Below are positions 28,120 to 37,195 of a DNA stretch of 64,000 nt, piece by piece. The translations under genes and the position numbers were made by a program. The notes beneath the pieces are model-generated. The model saw only the letters and a list, made by a program, of their open reading frames with translations. It was not told the origin of the DNA and did no database searches. Position 1 is the first letter of the stretch, and every line of letters starts with the position of its first letter. The stretch comes from Lachnospiraceae bacterium (lineage in GTDB: Bacteria; Bacillota; Clostridia; Lachnospirales; Lachnospiraceae). Location: the NCBI GenBank assembly GCA_024696945.1, contig JAILGF010000082.1, forward strand, positions 62,001 through 126,000, read 5' to 3'.

Positions 28120-28596
28120 ATGGCAGATGTTATTTCCGGGTTAGGACCCATGGCTAAGGTTGTTGACGGAAAGGTTGAGTATACGGCTACGTCGACGACT
28201 GTGGATAAGGCTTCATCCCGCGGATCGACAGATCTTGGCAAGGATGCTTTCCTTCAGCTTCTGGTCTGCCAGATGCAGAATCAGGACCCCATGAATCCCA
28301 GTAATGATACGGAATATGTGGCACAGCTCGCACAGTTCTCACAGCTTGAACAGCTCCAGAACTTAGGAACCGAATCGGAAAAGTCACAGGCATTCTCGCT
28401 TATCGGAAAATACTGCGTATTCATGCAGAAGGATACAAACGGAAACGTAACTTATCCAGAAGGAACAGTCAGCTCAGTTAATATTTCGGGCGGCAAGGTT
28501 ACTCTTTCGGTTGGAGATCAGGTATTCAAGTACGAAGAACTCTATACGGTAATGCAGACAGCACAGGCAGGAGCTTCGGAAACCGAAGAGGAATAA
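28120..28596 (+). CDS. flgD: Flagellar hook capping/scaffold protein FlgD
   Basis: Needed for hook polymerisation. The 158 residues include the N-terminal FlgD motif LGKDAFLQLLVCQMQNQDPM, followed by TEYVAQLAQFSQLEQLQNL. The C-terminal part is short (about 60 residues), as in many Firmicutes that lack the full FlgD Ig-like domain. AAGGAGG lies just upstream. Confidence 0.95.
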   Translation: MADVISGLGPMAKVVDGKVEYTATSTTVDKASSRGSTDLGKDAFLQLLVCQMQNQDPMNPSNDTEYVAQLAQFSQLEQLQNLGTESEKSQAFSLIGKYCVFMQKDTNGNVTYPEGTVSSVNISGGKVTLSVGDQVFKYEELYTVMQTAQAGASETEEE

Positions 28597-28628
28597 TCCT
28601 TAGATGTCCGGAAGGAAAGGAAGAGCCA

Positions 28629-29012
28629 ATGGCAATTAACGTGATAGACGGTTTCCCTTCCGTTCCGATCATTACCGGATCAATCGGTACTGTCCGGCAG
28701 AACAATGCTCCGGAGAAAGAAACAGCCTCATTTGAAAGTATATTCAGAAAAAAGACGGAAGAACAGGGACTTAAGGTTTCAAAGCATGCAAACGAAAGAC
28801 TTGCACGCAGGAATATCGATCTTTCGGACGAACAGTGGATGAGACTTGAGTCAGGGGTAAAGAAAGCCGGTATTAAGGGAATAAAAGAATCGTTGATCAT
28901 GGTTGACGATCTGGCATTTATAGTAAATGTTCAGAATAATACGGTGATCACGGCAGTTGATGAAAACGAAGACAGAGTCTTCACAAACATTGACGGAGCA
29001 GTTATAGTATGA
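28629..29012 (+). CDS. Flagellar operon protein of the TIGR02530 type
   Basis: A 127-residue protein with the family's conserved block KHANERLARRNIDLSDEQW near residue 53, ending in DLAFIVNVQNNTVITAVDE. It is found between flgD and flgE in Bacillus-type and clostridial flagellar operons. The molecular role is not established; a hook-assembly function is inferred from position only. Confidence 0.88.
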   Translation: MAINVIDGFPSVPIITGSIGTVRQNNAPEKETASFESIFRKKTEEQGLKVSKHANERLARRNIDLSDEQWMRLESGVKKAGIKGIKESLIMVDDLAFIVNVQNNTVITAVDENEDRVFTNIDGAVIV

Positions 29013-29019
29013 CAGAAAC

Positions 29020-29107
29020 GCGCTGGACCGACAGGAGAGCGCAGATAACTGAATGACAGAGGTTATCGGATGTCAGTTTTCAATTTAAGGGCGATCGTTA
29101 TGATCGC
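29020..29107 (+). promoter_or_regulatory. Structured untranslated gap upstream of flgE
   Basis: Three consecutive stems can form in this 110-bp gap: GCGCT/AGCGC (29020-29042), GATAAC/GTTATC (29044-29067) and GCGATC/GATCGC (29091-29107). None is followed by a T-run and no promoter is clear. They could protect or process the mRNA ahead of flgE, whose product is needed in large amounts. Confidence 0.4.
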
Positions 29108-29122
29108 AGATAGGAGTTTATT

Positions 29123-30649
29123 ATGATGCGTTCATTATATTCCGGTGTTTCCGGATTAAAGGTCCATCAGACAAAGATGGACGTTATAGGTCACAATATT
29201 TCTAACGTAAATACGATCGGTTTTAAGAGCGGTCAGGTTAATTTCTCGGATATCCTGTACCAGACAACCGCAAATGCATCAGGTCCCAATGCCCAGTCCA
29301 ATACGGCAGGTACCAATGCAAGGCAGATAGGTCTCGGTGCATCGGTCGCATCTATCACAAATACGGTTACCGTATCAGGAGGAACTCAGAGAACCGATAA
29401 CGCACTCGACCTTATGATCGAGGGCGATCAGCTCTTTATCGTTAACAACGGCGTACAGAATTATTTTACAAAGGCAGGCGCTTTTACGGTTGACGCCGCA
29501 GGCGTTCTCTGTAACAACAGCGGATGTAAGGTTATGGGCTGGCAGGTAGACCCCAACGATCCCACAAAATGCGTTCAGGATACCGTATCAGAACTTAGGG
29601 TAAGATCTCCTGAAACCAATTTTGTTGAGCCCGAAGCCACCACTGATGTTTATTTTTCGGGAAATATCGATTACAAGGATACACAGCTTCAGTCGGAAAC
29701 AGGAAAAACATCGACAATTTCCTTCTATGACAGTCTCGGTCAGAGCTATATGGCAATCGTTGAGCTTAGACCTCAGGAGGTAAGCGGAGTAAAATCCGAG
29801 GATACATATCAGGTTTATATTTCAGACGTTCTGGATTCTACCGGAAATTCGATTTTTGCAAATCCTCCCGCAGATCCCAGCAAGCCCATTACCGATACCA
29901 ACTGCTATACCGAAAAACAAGGTTGGTCGGTTGAATTCGGCGGAGTGAAGGATAATACCGGCAAGATTAATTATCCCGCAGCAGGCCAGGGTACATTCGG
30001 AACCAAGAATTCACCCGATGAATTCAAGAAAGACGGTAAAGTCGATCTTAAAATGGATACCGGTATTTCACTGAAATTTGATAAGGCAACCGGTAAGTTC
30101 ATAGGTGTGGGTGACGGAAACGAAAAGTCGGTATACTTTAACATAAAAACCAACGATGATAATACATCACCTTTCAAGGATATTAAGTGTGACTTTTCAA
30201 CAATGACGATGTATGCGAGCAGCGGGTCTTCATCCTTCTCTTGCCAGAGAGGTAATCTCGAGAACGGCGCGGGCGCAGGAAAGCCCAAGGGAAGCATGAC
30301 AGGCATTGCGGTTGATACCTCGGGACGTATTTACGGCTCTTACGACAATGGAGACAAGAAGCTTCTCTGCCAGATCGCGGTTGCACGTTTCGCCAATCCC
30401 GCAGGTCTTGAGGCAGTTGGAAACAGCTTGTTTATAGATACCATGAACTCCGAGAAATTTGACGGAAGGGGCGAGGATATCTCGGCACACGGCGGAAAGA
30501 TGACTGCCGGTGTCCTTGAAATGTCTAACGTAGACCTTTCCACAGAGTTCACTTCGATCATTACAACACAGCGAGGCTTCCAGGCAAATTCGAGGGTTAT
30601 TACCACTTCGGATACCATGCTTGAGGAGTTGATAAATCTTAAGCGTTAA
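29123..30649 (+). CDS. flgE: Flagellar hook protein FlgE
   Basis: Main subunit of the hook, the universal joint of the flagellum; 508 residues. The N-terminus MRSLYSGVSGLKVHQTKMD and the following VIGHNISNVNTIGFKS are rod/hook-family motifs. The C-terminus has VDLSTEFTSIITTQRGFQAN. The middle is a variable surface domain. TAGGAG lies upstream of two adjacent ATG codons (29123 and 29126), and either could be used. A terminator follows directly. Confidence 0.97.
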   Translation: MMRSLYSGVSGLKVHQTKMDVIGHNISNVNTIGFKSGQVNFSDILYQTTANASGPNAQSNTAGTNARQIGLGASVASITNTVTVSGGTQRTDNALDLMIEGDQLFIVNNGVQNYFTKAGAFTVDAAGVLCNNSGCKVMGWQVDPNDPTKCVQDTVSELRVRSPETNFVEPEATTDVYFSGNIDYKDTQLQSETGKTSTISFYDSLGQSYMAIVELRPQEVSGVKSEDTYQVYISDVLDSTGNSIFANPPADPSKPITDTNCYTEKQGWSVEFGGVKDNTGKINYPAAGQGTFGTKNSPDEFKKDGKVDLKMDTGISLKFDKATGKFIGVGDGNEKSVYFNIKTNDDNTSPFKDIKCDFSTMTMYASSGSSSFSCQRGNLENGAGAGKPKGSMTGIAVDTSGRIYGSYDNGDKKLLCQIAVARFANPAGLEAVGNSLFIDTMNSEKFDGRGEDISAHGGKMTAGVLEMSNVDLSTEFTSIITTQRGFQANSRVITTSDTMLEELINLKR

Positions 30650-30679
30650 CACTTAGGTTTGCTTATGCTGTGAAATTTC

Positions 30680-30709
30680 ACCGGCAACGGGAAACCGTTG
30701 CCGGTTTTT
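30680..30709 (+). terminator. Intrinsic terminator after flgE, inside the flagellar locus
   Basis: A perfect 11-bp stem ACCGGCAACGG (30680-30690) with CCGTTGCCGGT (30695-30705) closes on a GAAA tetraloop and is followed by further T. It divides the rod/hook genes from the motor and export genes. I see no convincing sigma-A or sigma-28 promoter in the 47 bp to flbD, so partial read-through is the simplest reading. Confidence 0.85.
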
Positions 30710-30756
30710 ATAATTAAAATCAATATTTTTTATAGACAATTTAGGAGAAAAATGTT

Positions 30757-30969
30757 ATGATAGATGTAACTAAGCTTGATGGCAAAGAGATAACCGTGAA
30801 TGCCGAACTTATCGAACTCATAGATGAGATCCCTGAGACGGTTATAACCCTTACAACAGGGAAAAAAATTATTGTCAAAGAAAGTAGACAAAAAATCAAA
30901 AATCTAGTAAAATCATATAAAAGAGATCTGTTTTCGAAATATGTGTCACAAGACATTGAACTGGAATAA
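30757..30969 (+). CDS. flbD: FlbD-family flagellar protein (SwrD-like)
   Basis: A 70-residue protein of the FlbD family. It begins MIDVTKLDGKEITVNAELI and contains EIPETVITLTTGKKIIVKES. In B. subtilis the homologue SwrD raises motor power and is encoded next to the stator or motor genes, which fits its place directly before motA. TAGGAG precedes the ATG. Confidence 0.9.
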   Translation: MIDVTKLDGKEITVNAELIELIDEIPETVITLTTGKKIIVKESRQKIKNLVKSYKRDLFSKYVSQDIELE

Positions 30970-30997
30970 AAAATATTCTGATTAGGGTGGTGGTATT

Positions 30998-31810
30998 TTG
31001 GATTTAGCGACGATTATAGGTCTGGTCGCAGCGTTCCTGCTCATGATATTCGGTATGGTATTTGACGCGGACAGTATGAGCGTCAATTTTGCCGCAGTTA
31101 AGGCCTTCGTGGATGTGCCTTCACTGCTTATTACCTTCGGCGGCGCCTTCATGGCTACCATGGCTATGTCAGACAGCCCCGGAGAATTCGTAAAGAGCTT
31201 AAAGACCTTTACCTTGAACCTTAAAAAGGTTTCCATGAATGAAGAGGAGACCATTAAATCGATTATTAACCTTTCAAATATAGCCCGTAAGGAAGGACTT
31301 CTCGCACTTGAGGAAGCTGCAGGCGGAATCGAGGACGAATTCATGAAGAAAGGAGTTCTGCTGATAGTTGACGGTACGGATCCCGAACTTGTCCGTTCAA
31401 TTATGGAGACCGAACTTTCATGTATCGAATCCCGTCACAAAGGGAATGTATCCTTCTGGGAGAATCTGGGTTCCATGGGTCCTGCATGGGGTATGATCGG
31501 TACCCTTATCGGACTTATCAACATGCTCGGTAACCTTTCCGACGTTAGCGCGGTAGGTCCTTCCATGGCGGTAGCCCTTGTAACAACATTCTACGGATCG
31601 GTCCTTGCAAACTGGATCTGTACTCCCACGGCAACAAAGCTTAAAGCAACCAACGATAAAGAAATCCAGATGAAGGAGGTCATGGTAGAAGGTCTTCTTT
31701 CTATACAGGCAGGTGAAAACCCCAGAGTTATAGAGGAAAAGCTCAAGTCCTTCCTGGCCCCCGAAGCCAGAGCAAGCTTCTCTTCCAGCGAAGGTGGAGA
31801 GGAAGGTTGA
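30998..31810 (+). CDS. motA: Flagellar stator protein MotA
   Basis: Proton- or sodium-channel stator subunit, 270 residues, with four helices: two at the N-terminus (about 3-25 and 33-50) and two later (SMGPAWGMIGTLIGLINML and the VALVTTFYGSVLANWICTP block). The cytosolic loop between them carries the charged residues that meet FliG. It starts with TTG at 30998 behind AGGGTGGTGG. The gene is 28 bp after flbD. Confidence 0.96.
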   Translation: MDLATIIGLVAAFLLMIFGMVFDADSMSVNFAAVKAFVDVPSLLITFGGAFMATMAMSDSPGEFVKSLKTFTLNLKKVSMNEEETIKSIINLSNIARKEGLLALEEAAGGIEDEFMKKGVLLIVDGTDPELVRSIMETELSCIESRHKGNVSFWENLGSMGPAWGMIGTLIGLINMLGNLSDVSAVGPSMAVALVTTFYGSVLANWICTPTATKLKATNDKEIQMKEVMVEGLLSIQAGENPRVIEEKLKSFLAPEARASFSSSEGGEEG

Positions 31811-31825
31811 AAGGAGTAGTGTACA

Positions 31826-32737
31826 ATGGCTAAGAAAAAGCAGGATGATCCGCCTAAAGGTTCACCCGCTTGGATGGCAACGTTTTCCGATCTGATGAAC
31901 CTGCTGCTCTGCTTCTTCGTTCTGCTGTTTTCCATGTCAAGCGTAGACGCCAACAAATGGGAAGAGATCGTAGCATCAATGACCAGTGCATTCAGCGTCT
32001 TCAATGATGGAAGCCCATCGATCGGAGACGGTACGCTTGTAGGTATGGGAACCACTCAGCTGTCAAACCTTGATGAATACTATTCATCATTGGGGCAGAA
32101 GTCAACGGACAGCGGTGAAGAGATTAAAGACAATCCTAAGCAGACAGATCAGAACAGTGATGTGAATGCAGGTAACACACCCGACAACCAAAAGGGTGAG
32201 GGCACGGATAATGAAGAAAAGAACGGAGAGGGTTCTCTTGAGCAGGCCTTAGAGGCTGCCAACAGAAAGGAAACCACCGAGATGGTGGATGCCATTTCCG
32301 AGATGACCGAACGATACAATATCAGTGGACTTATGGAAGTCGGGATGGATGTTAACGGGAAATATGTAGAGCTTACTATAAGCGGTGCAGTCCTGTTTGA
32401 TTCCGGAAGCGCAGAACTTAAAAAAGACTGTCTGCCTCTTCTTTCCAAGGTAGGCGATATACTGAAGGTTTATTCGGGTCATAAGGTTGAAGTTATAGGA
32501 CATACGGATAATGTTCCGATGAATTCACAAAAGTATTCAGGAAATGATATTCTTTCATCTGCCAGAGCTATCAGCGTAGCTCATTATCTGATCGATGAGA
32601 ACAGAGTCAGCGTCGGAAACATTTCGTGGACGGGACGCGGTGAATATGACCCCATCGACACAAATTCAACGGCCGAGGGAAGAGCGCGTAACAGGCGTGT
32701 AGAGATACGTATTTACAATTCGTTAAGCTCCAAATAA
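31826..32737 (+). CDS. motB: Flagellar stator protein MotB
   Basis: Anchors the stator to peptidoglycan. The N-terminal helix carries the ion-binding Asp in WMATFSDLMNLLLCFFVLLF (Asp22). A plug and low-complexity linker (about 60-150) lead to the OmpA-like peptidoglycan-binding domain (about 170-300, with EVIGHTDNVPMN and GRARNRRVEIRI). 303 residues, 15 bp after motA. Confidence 0.97.
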   Translation: MAKKKQDDPPKGSPAWMATFSDLMNLLLCFFVLLFSMSSVDANKWEEIVASMTSAFSVFNDGSPSIGDGTLVGMGTTQLSNLDEYYSSLGQKSTDSGEEIKDNPKQTDQNSDVNAGNTPDNQKGEGTDNEEKNGEGSLEQALEAANRKETTEMVDAISEMTERYNISGLMEVGMDVNGKYVELTISGAVLFDSGSAELKKDCLPLLSKVGDILKVYSGHKVEVIGHTDNVPMNSQKYSGNDILSSARAISVAHYLIDENRVSVGNISWTGRGEYDPIDTNSTAEGRARNRRVEIRIYNSLSSK

Positions 32738-32808
32738 GAGTATTGATAAATAATGATTACGAAAGGGCAGGTTTATGACTGATCAAAGCCTGCGGTAAGG
32801 TACGGGAA

Positions 32809-33324
32809 ATGAAAAAGAACATGCTTACGATACTCGTGATAATACTGTGTGTCGTTAATCTGACCTTAAGTGCATACATAGTTTTTACCGTAGTACCTAA
32901 TGCACAGAGGACTGACAACCTGATAACGAGGATAATGCAGATCATCGATCTTGAGCTTGAATCCCCGCTGCCTCCGAACATTAACAATACATACGATATT
33001 GAGAATATCGAGAAATATGAGCTGGAGGATATGACAACGAATGTGGCTGCCGGTTCTGACGGAAAAGCTCATTTCGCAAAGATTACTGCCAGCCTTACGA
33101 TCAACAATGCGGATGAGGATTATGCAAAGCTCAATCCCAAGGTTGAAACCATGAAATCCGACATTACCTCGATTATAAAGACTAATGTTTCAAAGTATAA
33201 CAATGAACAGCTCGGAACTCCCGAGGTCAAGAAGGCGGTAAAGGAGCAGATAGTTACCGACATTCAGACACTGTTCAATTCAACATTTATTGTAGATGTT
33301 ACTGTTGATTATCTGATCCAGTAG
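32809..33324 (+). CDS. fliL: Flagellar basal-body-associated protein FliL
   Basis: Single-pass membrane protein with N-terminal helix at about residues 4-25 and an outer SPFH-like domain containing FAKITASLTINNADE. It ends in the family-typical FNSTFIVDVTVDYLIQ block. FliL surrounds or stabilises stators. It sits between motB and fliM, its usual place. Confidence 0.88.
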   Translation: MKKNMLTILVIILCVVNLTLSAYIVFTVVPNAQRTDNLITRIMQIIDLELESPLPPNINNTYDIENIEKYELEDMTTNVAAGSDGKAHFAKITASLTINNADEDYAKLNPKVETMKSDITSIIKTNVSKYNNEQLGTPEVKKAVKEQIVTDIQTLFNSTFIVDVTVDYLIQ

Positions 33325-33335
33325 GAGGATTGGCT

Positions 33336-34316
33336 ATGGGTGATGTATTATCCCAAAGCGAGATTGATAATCTGCTGGCGGCTTTAAGCAGCGGTGAGCT
33401 CGATGCGAGCGAAATAAAGGATAACGGAGAACGGATGGTTAAAAACTATGATTTTAACAGACCGTCAAAGTTCTCAAAGGATCATTTAAGGACATTGGAG
33501 ATCATTTTTGAACACTATGCAAGACTCCTTTCGACATCGCTTCCCGCATATCTGAGGAAAAACGTTCAGGTTGAAGTGGTTAATGCCGAAGCCACGATTT
33601 ATCAGGAATTTACCAACTCGCTTACAAACCCGGTACTTCTGGGAATAGTGGATTTTTCACCGCTTACCGGCAACGTGATAATCGAAATGGCCGAAAAGCT
33701 TGGATATACCATCGTTGACAGAATGCTGGGCGGCGTCGGGAATCCTTTGGAGAAATCAAGGGAGTTTTCCGAAATCGAGCTCGCAATAATAGAGCGTATA
33801 TATATTGTCTGCATAAACCTTTTGGCTGAACCGTGGACGAACGTGGCAAAACTGGAGGCCAGACTGAAAAGGATCGAAACGAATTCACAGTTTGCACAGA
33901 TTATATCCCCCACTGAGATGTCGGCCATCATTACCATGAATATGCGTATCGGTAATGTCGAGGGAATGATAAACGTATGTATGCCATATGATGTACTGGA
34001 ACCGGTAATAGATAAGCTTAATACCAAGTATTGGTATTCCACTATCAGAGGAGTTGACAAGACCACCAACAAAGAGCTTGTGGAGGTGGCTATAGCCAAA
34101 GCCAGGATACCGGTAAAGGCTGAGCTTGGACGAAGCACGATCTCAGTTCAGGATTTCGTGAATATACAAAAGGGAGATATTATCAAACTGGATACAAAGG
34201 TTTCTGACCAGCTTGGAGTATTTGTCGGAAACATCAAGAAATTTTACGCATTCCCGGGAACATCATCGGATTCGTATGCGGTAAAAATATCTCAGGTTAT
34301 CAATGAGGAGGAATAG
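33336..34316 (+). CDS. fliM: Flagellar motor switch protein FliM
   Basis: C-ring protein that receives the CheY-P signal. The N-terminal peptide MGDVLSQSEIDNLLAAL is the CheY-binding motif. A CheC-like middle domain has the LEIIFEHYARLLSTSLPAYL block, and the C-terminus is a SpoA/FliN-like domain. The in-frame TTG at 33330 lies only 1 bp from AGGAGG (33323-33328). The ATG at 33336 is 7 bp away, so I take 33336 as the start. Confidence 0.97.
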   Translation: MGDVLSQSEIDNLLAALSSGELDASEIKDNGERMVKNYDFNRPSKFSKDHLRTLEIIFEHYARLLSTSLPAYLRKNVQVEVVNAEATIYQEFTNSLTNPVLLGIVDFSPLTGNVIIEMAEKLGYTIVDRMLGGVGNPLEKSREFSEIELAIIERIYIVCINLLAEPWTNVAKLEARLKRIETNSQFAQIISPTEMSAIITMNMRIGNVEGMINVCMPYDVLEPVIDKLNTKYWYSTIRGVDKTTNKELVEVAIAKARIPVKAELGRSTISVQDFVNIQKGDIIKLDTKVSDQLGVFVGNIKKFYAFPGTSSDSYAVKISQVINEEE

Positions 34317-34319
34317 TTA

Positions 34320-35495
34320 ATGGATGGCATGCTCTCACAGGAAGAAATAAATGCGCTTCTTAACAGCGTGAATATGCCTTCATACGATCCGGCACCTGTT
34401 ACAATTCTGGACGGAGGGCTTACGGATGCAGAGAAGGATGCAATAGGTGAGATATCCAATATCAGTATGGGGACAGCGGCTACAACTTTGTCTCAGCTGA
34501 TCAACCAGAAAGTAAGTATCACTACCCCCACGGTATCCTATGCAACCTGGGACAGTCTTATGACAGAGTACGAGAAGCCCTGTGTCTGCATACAGGTTTA
34601 TTATACTTCAGGCTTGGAAGGAAACAATATACTTATCCTGAAGGAACATGACGTTAGGGTTATTACCGACTTGATGATGGGCGGTGACGGAACACAGACC
34701 TCGGGAGAAATGACGGACCTTCACCTTTCGGCTATCGGAGAAGCTATGAACCAGATGATGGGATCGGCATCGACCTCAATGTCTTCAATGCTGAGCAAGA
34801 AGATCGATATATCTCCGCCTACCGCAAGCCTTGTAAAGCTTACGGAAATAGTAAATGCCAGGGATATAGCCGATTTCCTTACCGGAACATTTGTTAAGGT
34901 GGCGTTTAAAATGGAGATCGGGGATCTCGTAAACAGCGAGATCATGCAGATGTATTCCGTAGAATTTGCGAAGAATATTTACGAACAGTTTATGAGTATG
35001 ACCGATGAAAGCAGTAAGGCTGCACCGGCACCCGCTGCATCTCAGGCTCAGCCTGCAGCACAGCCTGCGGCACCTTCGCAGCCCGCACAATTTTCGCAGC
35101 AGCCTCCGGTTCAGGGAGCATTTGCCCAGAGCATGGCAGCACCCAATGGGATGTATGCACAGCCCGCTCCGGCAGCTTATATGGCACAGCCGGTTCAGAA
35201 TGTGAATATTGCTCCCGTGCAGTTCCAGCCGTTCATGGAAATTAACAATCCTCTGCTTAAGACAGAGAACATCGACCTGCTCTTAGACGTACCGTTGGAG
35301 GTTACTGCAGAACTCGGAAGAACCAGCAAATCCATTAAGGAGATACTTGAGTTCTCACCCGGTACCATAATTGAACTTAACCGCCTGGCCGGCGAGCCCA
35401 TAGACGTCCTGGTCAACGGAAAGTACGTTGCAAAGGGCGAAGTGGTAGTTATCGAGGAGGCCTTTGGTATAAAGGTTACAGAGGTAATAAAATAA
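34320..35495 (+). CDS. fliY: Flagellar motor switch phosphatase FliY
   Basis: Fusion of a CheC-like phosphatase and FliN. The N-terminus MDGMLSQEEINALLNSV resembles the CheY-binding peptide of FliM. Two active-site motifs of the D/S-x3-E-x2-N type are intact: DAIGEISN near residue 38 and SAIGEAMN near 138. A Pro/Ala/Gln linker (about 225-300) joins the C-terminal FliN domain (about 312-391, VPLEVTAELGRTSKSIKEIL). It dephosphorylates CheY-P at the motor. It begins 3 bp after fliM. Confidence 0.96.
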   Translation: MDGMLSQEEINALLNSVNMPSYDPAPVTILDGGLTDAEKDAIGEISNISMGTAATTLSQLINQKVSITTPTVSYATWDSLMTEYEKPCVCIQVYYTSGLEGNNILILKEHDVRVITDLMMGGDGTQTSGEMTDLHLSAIGEAMNQMMGSASTSMSSMLSKKIDISPPTASLVKLTEIVNARDIADFLTGTFVKVAFKMEIGDLVNSEIMQMYSVEFAKNIYEQFMSMTDESSKAAPAPAASQAQPAAQPAAPSQPAQFSQQPPVQGAFAQSMAAPNGMYAQPAPAAYMAQPVQNVNIAPVQFQPFMEINNPLLKTENIDLLLDVPLEVTAELGRTSKSIKEILEFSPGTIIELNRLAGEPIDVLVNGKYVAKGEVVVIEEAFGIKVTEVIK

Positions 35496-35960
35496 ATGCC
35501 TTATAATTTAGTGTTTGCCGCTACGGATTTCCTAAACGGTGAATCCGGCGGGATAAAAAGCGTTTTAAAGCTTATAGGATTGATAATTCTATGCATCCTG
35601 ATCATAGCCGCAAGCTATTTTACCACCAGATTTGTGGGAAGCAGGCAGCTAAAAGGGGCGGCAAAGTCAAATTTCAGGAGCATTGACATTTTCAGGATAT
35701 CCCCGAATAAATATCTACAGATAATAGAGATCGGCGAGAAATATTTCTGCATAGCCGTGTCAAAGGACAAGATATCGCTTATCGGGGAACTGAGCAAGGA
35801 TGATATAAAGAACTTTCCTCCCGTACCGATAGAGAAAAGCTTTAAAGAAACCATGTCGGACGTTTTGAACAGAAAGAACAGAACTGACAATAAGAAGCCC
35901 GGCGAAGTCCTCAGCCAGATAAAAGAAGAGCTTCCCGAGGACGATGAAAAGACGGAGTGA
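35496..35960 (+). CDS. fliO: Flagellar biosynthetic protein FliO/FliZ
   Basis: Assists assembly of the export gate protein FliP. A short outer N-terminus precedes one membrane helix (about residues 22-44) and a cytosolic domain with FRISPNKYLQIIEIGEKYFCI, the FliO pattern. The Lys/Asp-rich tail is disordered. The ATG directly follows the fliY stop. In B. subtilis cheY lies between these two genes; here there is no space for it. Confidence 0.88.
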   Translation: MPYNLVFAATDFLNGESGGIKSVLKLIGLIILCILIIAASYFTTRFVGSRQLKGAAKSNFRSIDIFRISPNKYLQIIEIGEKYFCIAVSKDKISLIGELSKDDIKNFPPVPIEKSFKETMSDVLNRKNRTDNKKPGEVLSQIKEELPEDDEKTE

Positions 35961-36006
35961 TCCGCGATAAAAACAAAATACAACTCAAGGATAAAAGGTT
36001 GGTATC

Positions 36007-36870
36007 ATGATTGAATTTGTAAAAAAGAGATGGCTTTTGAAAGCATTGGTTTTCGGGCTCGTCTTTACAATGACATGCATACTCACCTCTCTTTGTCGTG
36101 CTGAAATACCCATTGGAGCAACTGAGATTACCGATGGGAATTCTGCATTGTCAAATGAGGATACCGATGTCACTAACGACTATATAGAAGGAGATCTGGG
36201 CGGGCTCACGTTCCGATACGATTCGGATAATTCGAGCTCTCTTTCCGCAACGCTGCAGATCCTTTTGATCATAACAATAATTTCGCTGGCACCGTCTATT
36301 CTTGTCATGCTTACTTCGTTTACGAGAATAGTCATAGTGCTGCATTTTGTGCGTACGGCGGTCGGCACCCAGACCACACCTCCCAACCAAGTACTGATAG
36401 GACTGGCTCTTTTCCTTACCTTCTTTATCATGTCTCCGACGCTTACAAAGATATATGATGCGGCGATAACTCCGTTGAACAGAGGGGAGATAACCACAGA
36501 AGAAGCCCTGGAACGCGGTATGGAGCCTATCAGGGAATTTATGTTTGAGCAGCTTGACGGCGGAGAGAAGGACCTGCAGCTCTTTATTGACATAGCGGGG
36601 ATAGAAGAGGTCAATACCAGGGATGACGTACCCACATCCGTTCTTATACCGGCATTTATATTAAACGAGCTTAGAATAGCCTTTATCATAGGCTTCCTGA
36701 TTTATATACCGTTCCTTATCATAGATATGGTTGTTGCATCGACCCTTATGTCAATGGGTATGATGATGCTGCCGCCGACAACGATCTCAATGCCGTTCAA
36801 AATTCTCTTGTTTGTAGTAGCTGACGGCTGGGACCTCATAATAGGACAGGTAGTAAAGACGTTTTATTAA
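36007..36870 (+). CDS. fliP: Flagellar export gate protein FliP
   Basis: Core channel subunit of the flagellar type III export gate. A cleavable-type signal sequence covers residues 1-32 ([20 protein letters not shown], then SLCRA). Four helices follow with the family motif [20 protein letters not shown] and the end [20 protein letters not shown]. 287 residues. Confidence 0.97.
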   Translation: MIEFVKKRWLLKALVFGLVFTMTCILTSLCRAEIPIGATEITDGNSALSNEDTDVTNDYIEGDLGGLTFRYDSDNSSSLSATLQILLIITIISLAPSILVMLTSFTRIVIVLHFVRTAVGTQTTPPNQVLIGLALFLTFFIMSPTLTKIYDAAITPLNRGEITTEEALERGMEPIREFMFEQLDGGEKDLQLFIDIAGIEEVNTRDDVPTSVLIPAFILNELRIAFIIGFLIYIPFLIIDMVVASTLMSMGMMMLPPTTISMPFKILLFVVADGWDLIIGQVVKTFY

Positions 36871-36875
36871 CGACG

Positions 36876-36894
36876 CGGATTACGAAGTGATCCG
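36876..36894. repeat. C-GAA-G hairpin between fliP and fliQ
   Basis: CGGATTACGAAGTGATCCG is an 8-bp stem (one T-G pair) with a GAA loop, the same 19-nt design as the elements at 22113-22226. CGAC (36871-36874) and GTCG around 36899-36902 can extend the pairing outwards. Confidence 0.6.
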
Positions 36895-36925
36895 GGCAGT
36901 CGGTAAAGAAAGGAAGTGATCGAGA

Positions 36926-37195
36926 ATGAGTTCGGATTTGGTAGTTGATCTGATGAGCGAAACTCTTTTCCTGATAATCAAGGTTTCTGCTCCCATGCTT
37001 CTGGTTTCGCTGGTAGTCGGTCTTATTGTCAGTATCCTTCAGACCGTAACCTCGATCCAGGAACAGACGCTGACCTTTGTACCCAAGCTCCTAAGTATTT
37101 TCTTGGTTCTGGTAATAGCCGGAAACTGGATACTTACAAATATAGTCGAGTATATGCAGTATCTCTTTGAAAATTTTAATACATTTATAAGATGA
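36926..37195 (+). CDS. fliQ: Flagellar export gate protein FliQ
   Basis: An 89-residue protein with two membrane helices (about 16-38 and 50-75) and the family motif SIQEQTLTFVPKLLSIFLVL. It is part of the FliPQR export channel. GGAAGTG precedes the ATG. Its TGA overlaps the fliR ATG (ATGA). Confidence 0.96.
   Translation: MSSDLVVDLMSETLFLIIKVSAPMLLVSLVVGLIVSILQTVTSIQEQTLTFVPKLLSIFLVLVIAGNWILTNIVEYMQYLFENFNTFIR

Noticed and set aside
33330-33335. TTG start for fliM, two codons upstream of the ATG
   Set aside because: It lies only 1 bp from the AGGAGG site; the ATG at 33336 has correct spacing.
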